DNA of 64,000 bases from Lithobates sylvaticus. Taxonomy: Eukaryota > Chordata > Amphibia > Anura > Ranidae. The translations under genes and the position numbers were made by a program. Of the stretch, positions 31,151 through 41,711 are shown piece after piece. The notes under the pieces were generated by a model. That model saw nothing but the letters and a program-made list of their open reading frames with translations. It ran no database searches and was not told the origin of the DNA. Every line of letters starts with the position of its first letter. Positions within the stretch are counted from its first letter, which is position 1. The stretch lies in the NCBI GenBank assembly GCA_028564925.1, contig CM053034.1:157391548-157455547 (forward strand), in the 5' to 3' direction.

Positions 31151-32150
31151 ATTTACAACTTCCCTCGTTGTACTGCCAGCAGACTCCTTTTTTCCTTGTG
31201 GCCGATTGACCCGAAGTCCCTGATCCCCCGGCCCCCCCCTGAAAAAACTGACTCACAGGCTTGGCTGAAGACATCAGGCGCATCCAAAGACTGATGTCTT
31301 TGTGATCCCACCTTAAAGCCGGTCTCACTGCCCTTCTCTGGCGGAACTGTTCGTCGTATCGCAGCCATGCTAGACCCCCGTAAGTCCGGTGAGCCTCACC
31401 AATAGCATCCAAATAACAGAACAGGGCCGAGCAGTGTTCTGGCTCCTTTTCGCCTATCACGCTTGCCAATACCCCAAACGCTTGCAGCCAATTCTGGAAA
31501 GTCCGGGGTATTAGTCTGTACCTTCTCTTCTCCTCCTCTTCTTTTTTACTATCCTCGGGTTTCACCCTATCCAAGTTAAATTTCTCAAGGGGAAGGAGAG
31601 AAAATATCTCCACGTACTCCCCTCTCCAAATTTTCTCTCTCACCTCCTGTTTCAAATGGGCCCCCAATGGCCCTTCAAAACAGACATAAACCTCGCAACG
31701 TGCTGAATCAGCTAAACGCACTATGTCCTGTTTTTTGGTTCTGTCACCCCCCGTTTCCCCCTCTCCTGGCGTGACATGAGACGGCTCTGCCGCTTCCACG
31801 ATACCTGCATCCCTCCCCACAAGCGAAAACGCGGGCGGACTCGCCAACACCATTCTCTCAGCTTGTACCGTCATTCCGTCCTCCCCTCCCCCCTGCCCCC
31901 CCTCAGCCAACACCCTCCCTGCAGAAACCCATGCCCCTGCCGGCCCCTGTTGCGCAGGTGTAGGCTCAAACCTGCCCACCAGCTCTTTGAGGCCTGCGAA
32001 AAAACCCTGTAAACCCCCCCCCAAAATACCTGTTTCAGGGACGGACTCGCCCGTAAAGCCCCCACCCCTCAGTAACTGATCACCATGCCTCCCGGCCCCC
32101 TCCCCCATATCCCCCCCAAAAGCATTTTTTCCCCACAAGACCCCGAGCAA
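30993..32150 (-). CDS. Ngaro Gag-like protein with CCCH zinc finger
   Basis: The 385-residue frame has a glycine-rich N-terminus. A middle domain at about 140-310 includes YRLIPRTFQNWLQAFGVLAS and a segment ending LRWDHKDISLWMRLMS, as in the Gag-like proteins of DIRS/Ngaro elements. A cysteine-histidine cluster near residues 330-360 (CWQYNEGSCKFGHGCKYKH, then CSGCGGSHPSSRC) is a CCCH-type zinc finger plus knuckle, expected to bind RNA. It would coat element RNA before reverse transcription. It overlaps the RT frame, as is common in this group. Confidence 0.7.
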   Translation of the reverse strand: MLGVLWGKNAFGGDMGEGAGRHGDQLLRGGGFTGESVPETGILGGGLQGFFAGLKELVGRFEPTPAQQGPAGAWVSAGRVLAEGGQGGGEDGMTVQAERMVLASPPAFSLVGRDAGIVEAAEPSHVTPGEGETGGDRTKKQDIVRLADSARCEVYVCFEGPLGAHLKQEVREKIWRGEYVEIFSLLPLEKFNLDRVKPEDSKKEEEEKRRYRLIPRTFQNWLQAFGVLASVIGEKEPEHCSALFCYLDAIGEAHRTYGGLAWLRYDEQFRQRRAVRPALRWDHKDISLWMRLMSSAKPVSQFFQGGAGGSGTSGQSATRKKGVCWQYNEGSCKFGHGCKYKHECSGCGGSHPSSRCFKQGKGKASDFAGKGEDASEGGKNAPFSR

Positions 32151-33145
32151 AAACAGGACTTACCGGGCTGCATGGACAATCTTCCACCAGCCGAACATCC
32201 TGCGTCCTTCGTTGCCGTGCGTCCTCCTGAGACCTCGTCCTCCGATTCAGGCAACTCGCCCTCTGACAGCTCCGCCATCTTGTCTGTAGTTGAAATAGCC
32301 TGCCCTCCAAGGTCTTCCACCTCAGATGCAGACGAACTGCGTGCTCTCACTTTTCTTCTTGTCCCCACTGCTGACTTGCTGGTCTTTTTAAGTGTGTTGC
32401 GAGACCCAGGCGGATCGCCTCCGTCCCGCAGACATCCTCTGCTGTGTCCCCTCCGCACACTAGCACTCAAGCTGGGCCGACCGCCACCTGCTTTCGAATG
32501 TCCCCTTCCCCCTTCTTGCTGAACATGAGCCTCATCAAAGTAAGTGCCGTCCGTACTGTTATATGAGTAGGCGGCTGTCCTTTTCTTAACCTCCATGCCC
32601 TCTGTCCTGGATGGGGGTAAAACTACTTTTCCTTGCTTTTTTCCTCTAGCAGGTCTTTTTAAAATATAAATGCCATTTTCCTCCCTGGTACCTCCTGTTG
32701 CATGCACCGCTGAACTGCTGTAATTGCCTTTTCTGATGAGGTGCTGGGCCGCCCCTCCCCCCGCCGCCGCGTGTCTAACAAGGCCTGAGGCCTTGTGTGG
32801 AGACCGCATGGAGGGCGCTCCCTGCCGCTTGTTGCTGGGCCCCCCGCCCCCCCCCCCCTCCGCACTAAAAGTGTCATTTTTGGTTTTAAAATTACCCCTG
32901 GCCGACCGCTTTGCCGGCGGTTCGGCGGTATTTTTTCCCCTTCTACTGCCTGCCATCCTATCAGACTTGCGGCCCTCTGGGGAGTATCTGGCCGGCGGCC
33001 GAGATCGCCGCGGCCCTGCCACGTGTTCCACCCCCCCACCGGACCCTGCGCTCTCACCCTCTATGGCCTGTTCAATCTGAGCCCTGATCCAGTCCTCTCC
33101 TTTTGCAGCAGCCGCTGCTTTGATTCTTTCAAGGAGCTCTTCCAT
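32069..33145 (-). CDS. Ngaro ORF1, basic low-complexity protein
   Basis: The frame is open from 33232, but the first part lies in repeat A1. I start it at the ATG at 33145 (MEELLERIKAAAAAKGEDW), a helical charged segment. The rest is rich in arginine, lysine, glycine and serine without a recognisable fold, apart from a C-terminal acidic stretch (ELSEGELPESEDE). A position ahead of Gag/RT suggests a structural, nucleic-acid-binding or Gag-like role, but that is inference from position and composition. It overlaps the next frame by about 80 bp. Confidence 0.55.
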   Translation of the reverse strand: MEELLERIKAAAAAKGEDWIRAQIEQAIEGESAGSGGGVEHVAGPRRSRPPARYSPEGRKSDRMAGSRRGKNTAEPPAKRSARGNFKTKNDTFSAEGGGGGGPSNKRQGAPSMRSPHKASGLVRHAAAGGGAAQHLIRKGNYSSSAVHATGGTREENGIYILKRPARGKKQGKVVLPPSRTEGMEVKKRTAAYSYNSTDGTYFDEAHVQQEGGRGHSKAGGGRPSLSASVRRGHSRGCLRDGGDPPGSRNTLKKTSKSAVGTRRKVRARSSSASEVEDLGGQAISTTDKMAELSEGELPESEDEVSGGRTATKDAGCSAGGRLSMQPGKSCFCSGSCGEKMLLGGIWGRGPGGMVISY

Positions 33146-33160
33146 GGTGATGTGCTCTGA

Positions 33161-33338
33161 ACTTTTTCCTAGCTGGAATGGCTCCTTCCCTGGCCGTTGC
33201 CCCTCCTCTTCCTGTTGCCAGCTCCACCCCACCCCCTCCTCTCCTAACTCTTAAAGGGGCATACCTAAATGGCATGTTAACTCTACTCATGCCAGCCCTG
33301 CGCCTATATTCCTCTGTTCTCTGCTGCGGGCTGTTCTT
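33161..33338 (-). repeat. Ngaro repeat A1 (5' end of the element)
   Basis: The 5' terminal repeat on the minus strand. The beginning of the longest ORF1 frame lies inside it, which is why an internal start at 33145 is preferred for ORF1. Confidence 0.85.
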
Positions 33339-34280
33339 TCCAGACATTGCAGCTTAGTAACAGAGGCAGCGCTGTCAATCCAGTACCGGTAGGCAGGACT
33401 AAGTGTGGCAAGGTGTTGACTGACAAGGTACAGTCCTATGAATCAGTGACAATGCTGAAAGCCATGTCCCCGCAACATTTACTCATCCCATAGTAGTACA
33501 AGTAGCTATAGGCTACAAGAGAGTGGCAGCTATGCTCTGAATTCAGGAGCAGTGCAGCATCATTGCCATACGATCAAAAAAAGCTGCATTAGGTGGACTT
33601 CATTGGCAGGATCAGCAGGTATGTTAGGGATCATGTAAGGGGACTAAGAGGAAACCATTTGTTCATATTCACTTATGATTAAAGCCTAAGTTTACCTAAC
33701 ACAAAACAAAAAAGGTTTGTGCTTTGTGCCGCTGGGTGTCCTCCTTTCACCAAAATCTTCCTACTCCTTTGCCCCACCCCTGCTGCCGTTATCTTCATGC
33801 CCAAGTATTCTTTAGCCTGATCATACGCTGAGCAAATTTCATCCAGTTCCTGATAAACCAGTCCAAATTCACTCAGTGGGTGGCCCTGTCAGCCATCTAC
33901 ACTTACTGTATGCTGTCACTGACAAGTAGAGTGTGGACCTAGTGGAGACTAATCCCTCAGCTTCCCAATTGAGTACTCCCCAATTGTCAGCATCACTGGT
34001 TGCTAGGAGTCTGTTGGCTGTAAAGCCGACAGCATCCTTGACAACCAGGGAAAGGTGAGGAGAAAGTAGCGATGGCAAACACACAGCCTACAGAGACAAG
34101 CACTCTGCCTGTCTCTGTACACCAACATAGTGTTGGCCTTTATCACCTCTATTTTTTTATAACTATGAACTGGAGGTAATTCCTTCTGAATTTGATGCAG
34201 CCATAGCATCACTTTGTAATAGTGGTGCTATTAAGTACTATGTATTCCAGGAAACAAAAGAATTTCAACTGAGCTTGGGT
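33339..34280. other. No gene recognised
   Basis: Flank of the Ngaro element. Short open frames only, with no element ends recognised. Confidence 0.35.
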
Positions 34281-35090
34281 TGTGGACAGCAGCTACCATA
34301 AATTGTAGGTGACAATTAAAACATATGTAGATAAAATGCAGCGCCCTAAAAGTCCATTCATAAAAAAGACCACAAATCTTAGGAAACTCCCAGGGTATGT
34401 GAAACAAATGTAGCCTTCTAAAAGCTTATACATATAAAAGTCTGCAAATCCTAGGGGACACCCAGAGTGTATAGTGATATAAATTGTAGGTGAAATAGTA
34501 ATCCTTCACCGACAACATAGCCCAGGGGGCCTCTTACCCTGAGATATGGACCTCTAAATTATAGGTGGTCTAGCAGCGCTCCAACACTCCTCAGGCTCAT
34601 CCTTGTACATCAAACATAGCATCAGGCTGGATCCTGTTGGCCTCTCTAAGAACATCTCTCCCCAAGTCAGATATGCCAAAATGAGAACAAATATCGCCTC
34701 ATAGTGTAGTAGGTAGACGCACTCAAAAGTTCATTAAGAAAAGAATCCAGAATAATCAAGCTTTAACAGTAAATACAAGAGTGTCAGCTACACAATGATG
34801 GAATCTAACCAGCAAGATAGCCGCATGCATGCGATGTGACATGTCGTATCAAGGTTCCACCCTACGCATTTCATCCAATCAGACATCATCAGACAGCATG
34901 CCTACTGGCTGTCACCTCATACATATATATAGGGAAAGGCCTAGGAGGGACCGCTCCTCCTTAATTGCGTTCTTAGCCTCTAAATCATCCGCCGAAAGCA
35001 ATAATTACATCGCAACTGGAAGACTGATGGCTCAGTCCAACCTGAAATGATGTCCAACCCAGAACCGATGGCCATACTATTAAAGCCAGA
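34281..35090 (-). repeat. Ribozyme-associated frog repeat (Penelope/retrozyme-like)
   Basis: The region contains the hammerhead-like core at 34853-34900, a tandem-like pair of diverged segments at 34330-34400 and 34410-34490 (AAATCTTAGGAAACTCCCAG against AAATCCTAGGGGACACCCAG), and GTCTACCTACTACACTATG on the minus strand. Ends are not defined. Confidence 0.4.
34853..34900 (-). ncRNA. Hammerhead-ribozyme-like core
   Basis: On the minus strand CTGATGA (34892-34886) is followed by a short dyad TGTC/GATG, then GAA, then ATGCGT (self-complementary with one wobble type) and A before GGG. This matches C3-A9, stem II, G12-A14, stem III and a UH cleavage site of a hammerhead whose stem III can form only between two molecules. 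Stem I pairing is weak, so self-cleavage of this copy is doubtful. Confidence 0.5.
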
Positions 35091-35899
35091 GGCCTACATA
35101 CTACAATGAAGATTACGGAGCCTGAATGGAGAGTTTTAATGGACATTTGATTAATTTCATGCTTAATTTATTGTATTTCATTTATTGATTATATGGTTTG
35201 TGATTGTATTGAATATACAATTAGTTGTTACACCTAGCGCAGCTATGACTGGGATACATAATATAACACTTACACATTATTTGTGTGGGGATAGCAGTGG
35301 CTTGGTTTATAAGATTTCATATAAAAAAAATGTATTGGCAAATGGCACATGACTTTTGAAGAGCCATGCCCAGTGTGTGATGCTAAAGCTAGCATAGGAA
35401 GTATTCATGTAAAACTGGTGGTTTTGAGCCCAAAACATTTGGAACTGCTAGTAAGTGTTGTGTCGCAATTGATGTACCCTAAAAAGGGAGACTTTAGATT
35501 ATCAGGTTTAAAGAAAACAATGTGGGGGAAAAAGTAGTTTCTGTCCTCAAAAGTGTGCCAAAAACATGTGTTTGGACTGTGTTGCCAACCCTCGCCTCTT
35601 TCATTTGCCATTAAACACATGTTTTTCACAAGATCTATTTAATAAAAGTGTGCAAAATCACCATAGGTCCTTGCTTTTGGCTCTATAGGCACTTGGTGGG
35701 AAGCCATATCCTGCATGGCTCCCCTTACCTTCCCAGTTGGTGCTGAATTACATTATTCTGTGGTTCTAGGGACATCCATGCTGCAGGCTGTTTCTGGGAG
35801 GATTGATCTCCCACTCTCCAACCCAATAGTTTTGACATCAACATTTTTAATACCCACAGCAAATGGTGGGACCAGCATAGTGTAGATCAGTCACTAAGA
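35091..35899. other. No gene recognised
   Basis: AT-rich mixed DNA. A 62-codon plus frame at 35349-35537 has no recognisable domain. Confidence 0.35.
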
Positions 35900-36253
35900 A
35901 CACTGCCTTTGCTTCCCCCACAGACCACAAATGTAATTGGGCATTCTTACACCCACGCACCACCAGCGTAAAGGGACATTCTTCCTCCCACTGACCGCCA
36001 ATGTAAAGGGGCCCTTCTCCGATGACTTCCAGTGTAATAGGGCACTTCTCCAATAACCACTAATGTAAGCAGACACTGCTGCGCTTGACCTGCAATATAA
36101 GAGGACACCGCTCCACTGACTACTCATGTATTGGGACACTGCTTCCCTGTCCACCAACATAAGGGGACACATCTGCACTGACCACTAATGTATTTGGGTC
36201 ATTCAAAAATGTATCAAAGTATTTATTAGTCAGTCCTGTCCTTTCCACTGGCC
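35900..36253. repeat. Minisatellite, about 35-bp unit
   Basis: Imperfect copies of CCACTGACCGCCAATGTAAAG followed by GGGCA and CTTCTCC-type text. The target copy of the palindrome insertion (CCAGTGTACATTG) is the last unit, so the array continues in sense across 36254 and 37768. The unit resembles that at 8203-8510. Confidence 0.7.
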
Positions 36254-36267
36254 TCCAGTGTACATTG

Positions 36268-37754
36268 TATAAAACAAAACTTAATAGCCTGTGCCAAATG
36301 GAATGATATTAAACAAACATAAATTGTGAAAATCGCATTGCAATCACTATGCGATAAAATAATCACGTGATACAAACTACTGCTGCTGCTGCCTGGAAAG
36401 GTTAAATGAACCTTGAAGACTGGAATATAGGCAATTGAAGGCTGCGCTAGCAAATGTGACTCACCACTGTGAGTATAGGTAAACCATACACAAAAAACAA
36501 AATTAGAGACTAAATTAGCAAATGTGACTCACCACTGTGAGTGTATGTGAAACAAACAGAAACATATATATTGATATAACAATCAAATTGTGCAACAATG
36601 GCTACAAAAATAGAATAGTGTCAAAGGTGACTTATTGTATTGATCAAAAATTAAATCATGGGTGATGGACAGAACTAATTAGACTATTAAAATGATTGAA
36701 GTCATAAATTGCAGGTGGTCATTTGGACGATGGTCCCCTTTTGAAACCCCACTCACCAAAACGAAATGACCCACGGCTTTGCAGTCCTAGGGTCTTAAAA
36801 AGTATTTTCAGGACGGTGAAGTGGATGATGTAAAAGATCCTATTGAAACTCGGGGTGGATCAGCAGGGACTCCAGATAAATATCAAAGCCGTGGAAAGGA
36901 AAGAAATAAAACAACATGTGTAGTATCGCCGAGATAGACCTGTGGAACACTGTACAATAGTAACTCACTATTGAGCAGACAGGGATCAGCGAGTTCCGGG
37001 TGCGCGCTTGGCATGCGCTCCAAAACAGAACAGGAAGCAGCGTCACTGGCTTACTGACCGGAAATTGCGTCGACGCGTTTCGCCCCTCCTCCATGTCCTT
37101 AATGACGCCCTGGAGGAGGGGCGAAACGCTGCTTCCTGTTCTGTTTTGGAGCGCACGCCAAGCGCGCACCCGGAACTCGCTGATCCCTGTCTGCTCAATA
37201 GTGAGTTACTATTGTACAGTGTTCCACAGGTCTATCTCGGCGATACTACACATGTTGTTTTATTTCTTTCCTTTCCACGGCTTTGATATTTATCTGGAGT
37301 CCCTGCTGATCCACCCCGAGTTTCAATAGGATCTTTTACATCATTTTACATCATCCACTTCACCGTCCTGAAAATACTTTTTAAGACCCTAGGACTGCAA
37401 AGCCGTGGGTCATTTCGTTTTGGTGAGTGGGGTTTCAAAAGGGGACCATCGTCCAAATGACCACCTGCAATTTATGACTTCAATCATTTTAATAGTCTAA
37501 TTAGTTCTGTCCATCACCCATGATTTAATTTTTGATCAATACAATAAGTCACCTTTGACACTATTCTATTTTTGTAGCCATTGTTGCACAATTTGATTGT
37601 TATATCAATATATATGTTTCTGTTTGTTTCACATACACTCACAGTGGTGAGTCACATTTGCTAATTTAGTCTCTAATTTTGTTTTTTGTGTATGGTTTAC
37701 CTATACTCACAGTGGTGAGTCACATTTGCTAGCGCAGCCTTCAATTGCCTATAT
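36268..37754 (-). mobile_element. Palindromic retroposon with inverted arms of about 620 bp
   Basis: 36419-37041 and 37138-37760 are near-perfect inverse copies; for example CACCACTGTGAGTATAGGTA at about 36462 is mirrored near 37711. A 150-bp single-copy tail (36268-36418) is attached at one end. The direct repeat TCCAGTGTACATTG flanks the unit at 36254-36267 and 37755-37768. Six of its bases also match the arm end, so the real duplication is 8-14 bp. The centre (37060-37135) holds two inverted copies of GGAGGAGGGGCGAAACGC. The architecture matches the element at 60479-63387. No coding frame; the paired frames at 36840-37329 are products of the symmetry. Confidence 0.7.
37062..37135. ncRNA. 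Degenerate hammerhead-like module at a palindrome centre
   Basis: The minus strand reads GGAGGAGGGGCGAAACGCGT then CGACGC. GAA followed by self-complementary ACGCGT and C is the stem III/cleavage-site half of a hammerhead, and GCGTC/GACGC could close stem I. The CUGANGA core is not preserved (ATTAAGGA in its place), so this looks vestigial. The plus strand carries a shorter copy at 37108-37132. Confidence 0.35.
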
Positions 37755-37768
37755 TCCAGTGTACATTG

Positions 37769-38700
37769 GACTTTTTTTGTGGGCTGCCCATTGATCATCA
37801 ATATGGACATGGTAACAATAGAATGGGATCAAAAATGGGAAATGGTGCATCAACATATGTTGTGACTAGTTTTTAGGAGCTGACTGCTCACCCCTGATAA
37901 TTTATAAGAAAATAGTATACGGGGAAAATCATATACTATTTTCTTATAAAATAGAATGGGAAGCCATCACAGAGCAGCAGCAAGTAGGAAGTATACATAA
38001 GTGTATAATATAGGCCACTAACGTAAAGCAGCTTCTTGTTAGTGGTGAGAAATGCTAGGTGCCACTAAAATCACTGAACAGTGGGCTCCACAATTTTACT
38101 ATGGGGTCATGCGATGTGCTCTTTCATCCCTGCTTAGAAGCCAATCAAAGTGTGGCCTGGCCTGCAATCTAGTTGGGACTTATTCCGTCTTTCAAGCCCT
38201 CTCTGACATTCCAAGCTTTACCAACAAACAATGGGCATTTACACCTTGATGCTGCTGTAGTAATTTTCTTGCAATGTTGAAGATATACAGTATGTCCCCA
38301 ACTTGCCCTTTAGTTGTTTCAGTCACATGACCAGAAGAAAGTCAGTAAAAGCCAACCACACCCATAGGGCCAACTGAAGCAGAAAATGCATACATGCATG
38401 AGTGTTCACTGAACAAAGGTTACTGACCATAAGAATAAATTAAATGGCAAGTTTATTAACAAGTTCAGACAAGATGAATGCAGAAAACAACTGCTGTTCA
38501 TGGAACAGTGATTATTTTTTTTATATTGCAGTATTTTGTTCTTCCTTAGGCTTTGTCAGTTTACTGCTATAGATCACCAACTGACACAAATATTTTAAAT
38601 AAATATTTTATATAAAATGGCATTTTATAATCAAGAAATGTAATACTATTATTATTACTGATTTAAAGTGTATTTTTCAATATGTTTGGCATAATGTCAC
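37769..38700. other. No gene recognised
   Basis: Contains a small dyad at 37910-37955 (ATAGTATAC/GTATACTAT-like, TATTTTCTTATAAAATAG). No gene or element end. Confidence 0.35.
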
Positions 38701-39560
38701 TGTGTTTTTTATGAATCGTCAGTGTAGCTCTGCCTTCAGGGCCACTAGAATTATTTGGTCCTTACAGAGGCTAGCCACCAACACTAGCACCAGTCCATTT
38801 ACACCGGCTCCAATAACACAGTCTAGGGGATATCGTTCTAAGATTTATTGGGGGTCCCCTGATGACGTCACGTATGATGAAATGCATTGGGAGGAGCTAC
38901 GTACACACGATACTGCACATGCGCGATTGATGTTCGAACATTTTACATTTGGGAAAAGTGACCAGTCTGGGATATGACTTGTGTACACGCTCATTACTGA
39001 TGTTTTAATGTAAGTGCACTACCTTTTAATAAATGTGAAGATATCTACAGCATTGTGCTATATGTAATTTTATATTTTGCATATACTGAGGCCACTGATC
39101 ACCATTGAGGGTTTCCGGATGCTGCCTCCTAGCATGTTTCTGAGTCTCCTGTCATTCACCATGCATGGTTATCTGAGAGAACACCAGGACCCATATAGAG
39201 TGGATCTGGGATTCGATTGAACGTTTTCTGACCCCTCTGAGTAAGGGTGGTCGCTGGCTCTCTAGTAAGCCTCTAGGTTTGTCGTGTGGTTAATGTCACG
39301 TTTGTGGTCTTCTAATATCTACCTTCAGCACAGATCCTATATTCCTAGACACAGATTCATGGATTTTCTTATGGGACTTTATTTATGGACTTTAGTTTGA
39401 CCATTATCACTTTGATTTCACAGCACTTGCACTTTCATTTATGAATTCCAGTTTGATCATCTTTATTGATTATATTGATTTATGCACTTTATTTGCACAG
39501 CATTTGCACTTTAATTGTATGTAGTTATTTGCTATTGAGCGCTGCACTTTGTTTATGGAT
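38701..39560 (+). repeat. Ribozyme-associated frog repeat, second type
   Basis: A hammerhead-like core at 38857-38894 is followed by a long AT-rich sequence ending in GAGCGCTGCACTTTG-like text (39537-39551). Overall organisation resembles the stretch after the core in the repeat at 34281-35090. Ends are not defined and there is no coding frame. Confidence 0.35.
38857..38894 (+). ncRNA. Hammerhead-ribozyme-like core
   Basis: TCCC (stem I), CTGATGA (38861-38867), CGTC-ACGTAT-GATG dyad (stem II, one wobble), GAA, self-complementary ATGCAT (stem III), T at the cleavage position, then GGGA pairing back to TCCC. The full CUGAUGA core is intact. Outer ATCGT/ACGAT could extend stem I. Confidence 0.55.
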
Positions 39561-40772
39561 ACTTAAAACATAATGTTTATAAGCCTCTTGAAGGCTGTTG
39601 ATAATACATTATTCACTATCCACAACAAACAAATTTATCAGACAACAAAAATTCAAAGACAACACATTCCTTCAGAACCTGCCCTGAACTTTGCGTACTT
39701 ATTAAAAAAAACTGACCACACTAAGCATCAAAGCACAGCATGGTTGGTTTTATATCTGTGCTGAGAACTTAGCTTGCTCAACTCCAATGATCAGACTTCT
39801 GCTAAGCAAACACCCTCCCACACACAGCCATTTACTAAAGTTCAGTGTACTGCTGTTTCTCCTCCCCCAGCTAGTTTTTGCAGCTGAGAACAAATAAAAA
39901 AGGGGAGAAAACGTATTTATAATGTTTTTTACATTTATACATAAATGTTTTGCCTTTCACATCTATTTTAAACTGTATTGGTTGTTTTACAAGGTGAGGG
40001 TTTAGATATACTTTATCTTTGTCCGTCTGAAACAGAGTGTAACCCTGGATAGAAACAGTCCAGTCATGTGAGCTGTCTTACAAAATTGGATACTTCCACC
40101 CAGACAAAATATTTTTCAAGTGATATGTTATCATTGCTCACCCTTGAGTTACAGTCTGATTCTGAAACCTTTTCTGTAATGGACCAGATTTAACTTTACA
40201 ATAGTCAGCAACTGTGTTTGCTACAGGACACGTGCGTTTTACCTTACTGAATAATCCCACATCTCCAAAAATGTATACAGGGTCACAAACAAAACACACA
40301 ATAATGAGCTCAAACAAAGATTGCAAAGATGATACTCCTGATCCTCAAACATAACAGTTTAGAATTAAAAACAATGCAAAAGGTCAAAGCAATGACTAAA
40401 CCAACATCTGCTCTTCGGCATATCTAAACAAAAGCATGTTAAAAAAACATACTTAAAGTGATATTAAAGCTTCCAGTTTTCTTATTAAATTAACAAACAT
40501 GTTATACTTACCTGCTCTGTGCAATGGTTTTGCACAGAGCAGCACTGATTCTCCTCCTTTGGGGGTCTCCCACTGGCGTTCTCGGCTTCTCCTCTTCTCC
40601 ATGTGCCACCCTAGGAAGCTACTTCCGATGGTTGCACACATGGGGGTTCGCTTCTGAGTCCCACTCCCTCGTCATAGGATTTGATTGACAGGACCCCGAA
40701 GTCAATGGCTCCCGCTGCTATCAATCTGTCCAGTGAGGAGGGACAGGGTTAACATCTACACTTTGATAGCTA
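39561..40772. other. No gene; one repeat end
   Basis: At 40452 CTTAAAGTGATATTAAAGC looks like the left end of a TTAA-type repeat containing the dyad GCTCTGTGCAATGGTTTTGC near 40514-40545. Otherwise unassigned. Confidence 0.3.
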
Positions 40773-40973
40773 GTGTACAGTGCTTTGTGGAAATTGTCCC
40801 TAGAGGATGGTGTTGAGGCCTACTTCTGCATCTTTCAGAGAATTTCTGAAAGTGAGAGGCTACCTGAGAAGCTGTGTGCTAGCATGTTTTTAACGGGGGA
40901 GCCCCAAAAGGCCTACTTTGGCTTACAACCTCAAGATGCCAAGGAATATCCTAAAATCAAAAGAAAATCTTAG
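40773..40973 (+). pseudogene. SCAN-like Gag fragment of a Ty3/gypsy (Gmr1-like) element, fossil
   Basis: The translation includes GVEAYFCIFQRISESERLPE and LTGEPQKAYFGLQPQDAKEY. The pattern D-x2-x-(E)AY-x3-F-x15-20-L-x2-L-TGEAQKAYFALxPxDAxDY is that of the SCAN domain, a Gag capsid-derived fold that vertebrates co-opted from Gmr1-like gypsy elements. Only this domain remains. It is cut off where the Tc1 element begins at about 40984. It is treated as a retroelement fossil and is probably old. Confidence 0.65.
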
Positions 40974-41181
40974 TTAGGCTTGGGAGTACCATGTACTGTT
41001 GCCATTCATGGTTCCCATAATGAACTGAAGCTTCCCTGTGCCGGCAGCACTCATGCAGCCCCAGACCATGACACTCCCACCACCATGCTTGACTGTAGGC
41101 AAGACACACTTGTCTTTGTATTCCTCACCTGGTTTCCATCAGAGACGCTTGACACCATCTGAACCAAATAAATTATCTTGG

Positions 41182-41597
41182 TGTCAGGGCTTGGCTCAGC
41201 CCTTCTTTCTCTGAGCTGCATGCTCAGCTGTCGGCTAATTGCCAGCTCCTATCTCTCCACAGTGACTCACCTGTTGATGATATCCTGCTCGTCAGTCCTG
41301 CCTACTTAAGCCGTCCAGCCCAGATGATCTCTGTCTTCGCCTTGGTCAACATCACAGAGACTATCTCCTGCGTTCCTGTTAAAGACTTGCTTGGCTGACA
41401 TTCCTTCTGGCTCCAGATCCTGCTTGCTAATCCACTACGCTGTTCCCTGGCTTCCTGACTTTCTGGCTTGTCTGGCTATCCGTTTCGGTTACCGAACTTT
41501 GGATATGTTTTGACTACGTTTGTTCTATTTACTTTTATTATTAAACAAGTGTGATTTAACTGTACTTCTGTCTCGGTCTGATTCATGGTTTCTGACA
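41182..41597 (+). mobile_element. Solo LTR-type element, exact 5-bp duplication
   Basis: It begins TGTCAGGGCTTGG and ends GGTTTCTGACA. CTTGG flanks it exactly on both sides (41177-41181 and 41598-41602). At 416 bp with TG...CA ends and a 5-bp duplication it fits a solo LTR of a Ty3/gypsy-kin element. No internal coding region is present. It is younger than the Tc1 copy that it interrupts. Confidence 0.8.
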
Positions 41598-41711
41598 CTT
41601 GGTCACCACAGGACATGGTTCCAGTAATCCATGTCCTTTTTCTTTAGCAACCCGTTTGCGGGCTTTCTTGAGCATCATCTTTAGAAGAGGCTTCCTTCTG
41701 GGATGACAGAC

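Larger units (their letters stand above)
26647..33338 (-). mobile_element. Ngaro-type tyrosine-recombinase retrotransposon, apparently whole and young
   Basis: Read on the minus strand, the order is repeat A1 (33338-33161), coding region, repeat B1 (27853-27378), repeat A2 (27377-about 27200) and repeat B2 (27122-26647). These split direct repeats in A1-B1-A2-B2 order define the Ngaro/PAT arrangement, which differs from classic LTRs and from the inverted repeats of DIRS1. B1 and B2 (476 bp, 731 bp apart) look identical, as do the two A copies, so insertion or the last replication was recent. Coding frames for a basic ORF1, a zinc-finger Gag-like protein, RT/RNase H, tyrosine recombinase and an SGNH hydrolase follow in order, with overlaps. 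No target duplication is expected, because integration is by recombinase. Confidence 0.85.

Noticed and set aside
29236-33160. Plus-strand frames of 60-145 codons
   Set aside because: Shadows of the Ngaro coding frames on the minus strand.
36840-37329. Near-identical 109-residue frames on both strands
   Set aside because: Direct consequence of the palindrome; no domain or start context supports a protein.
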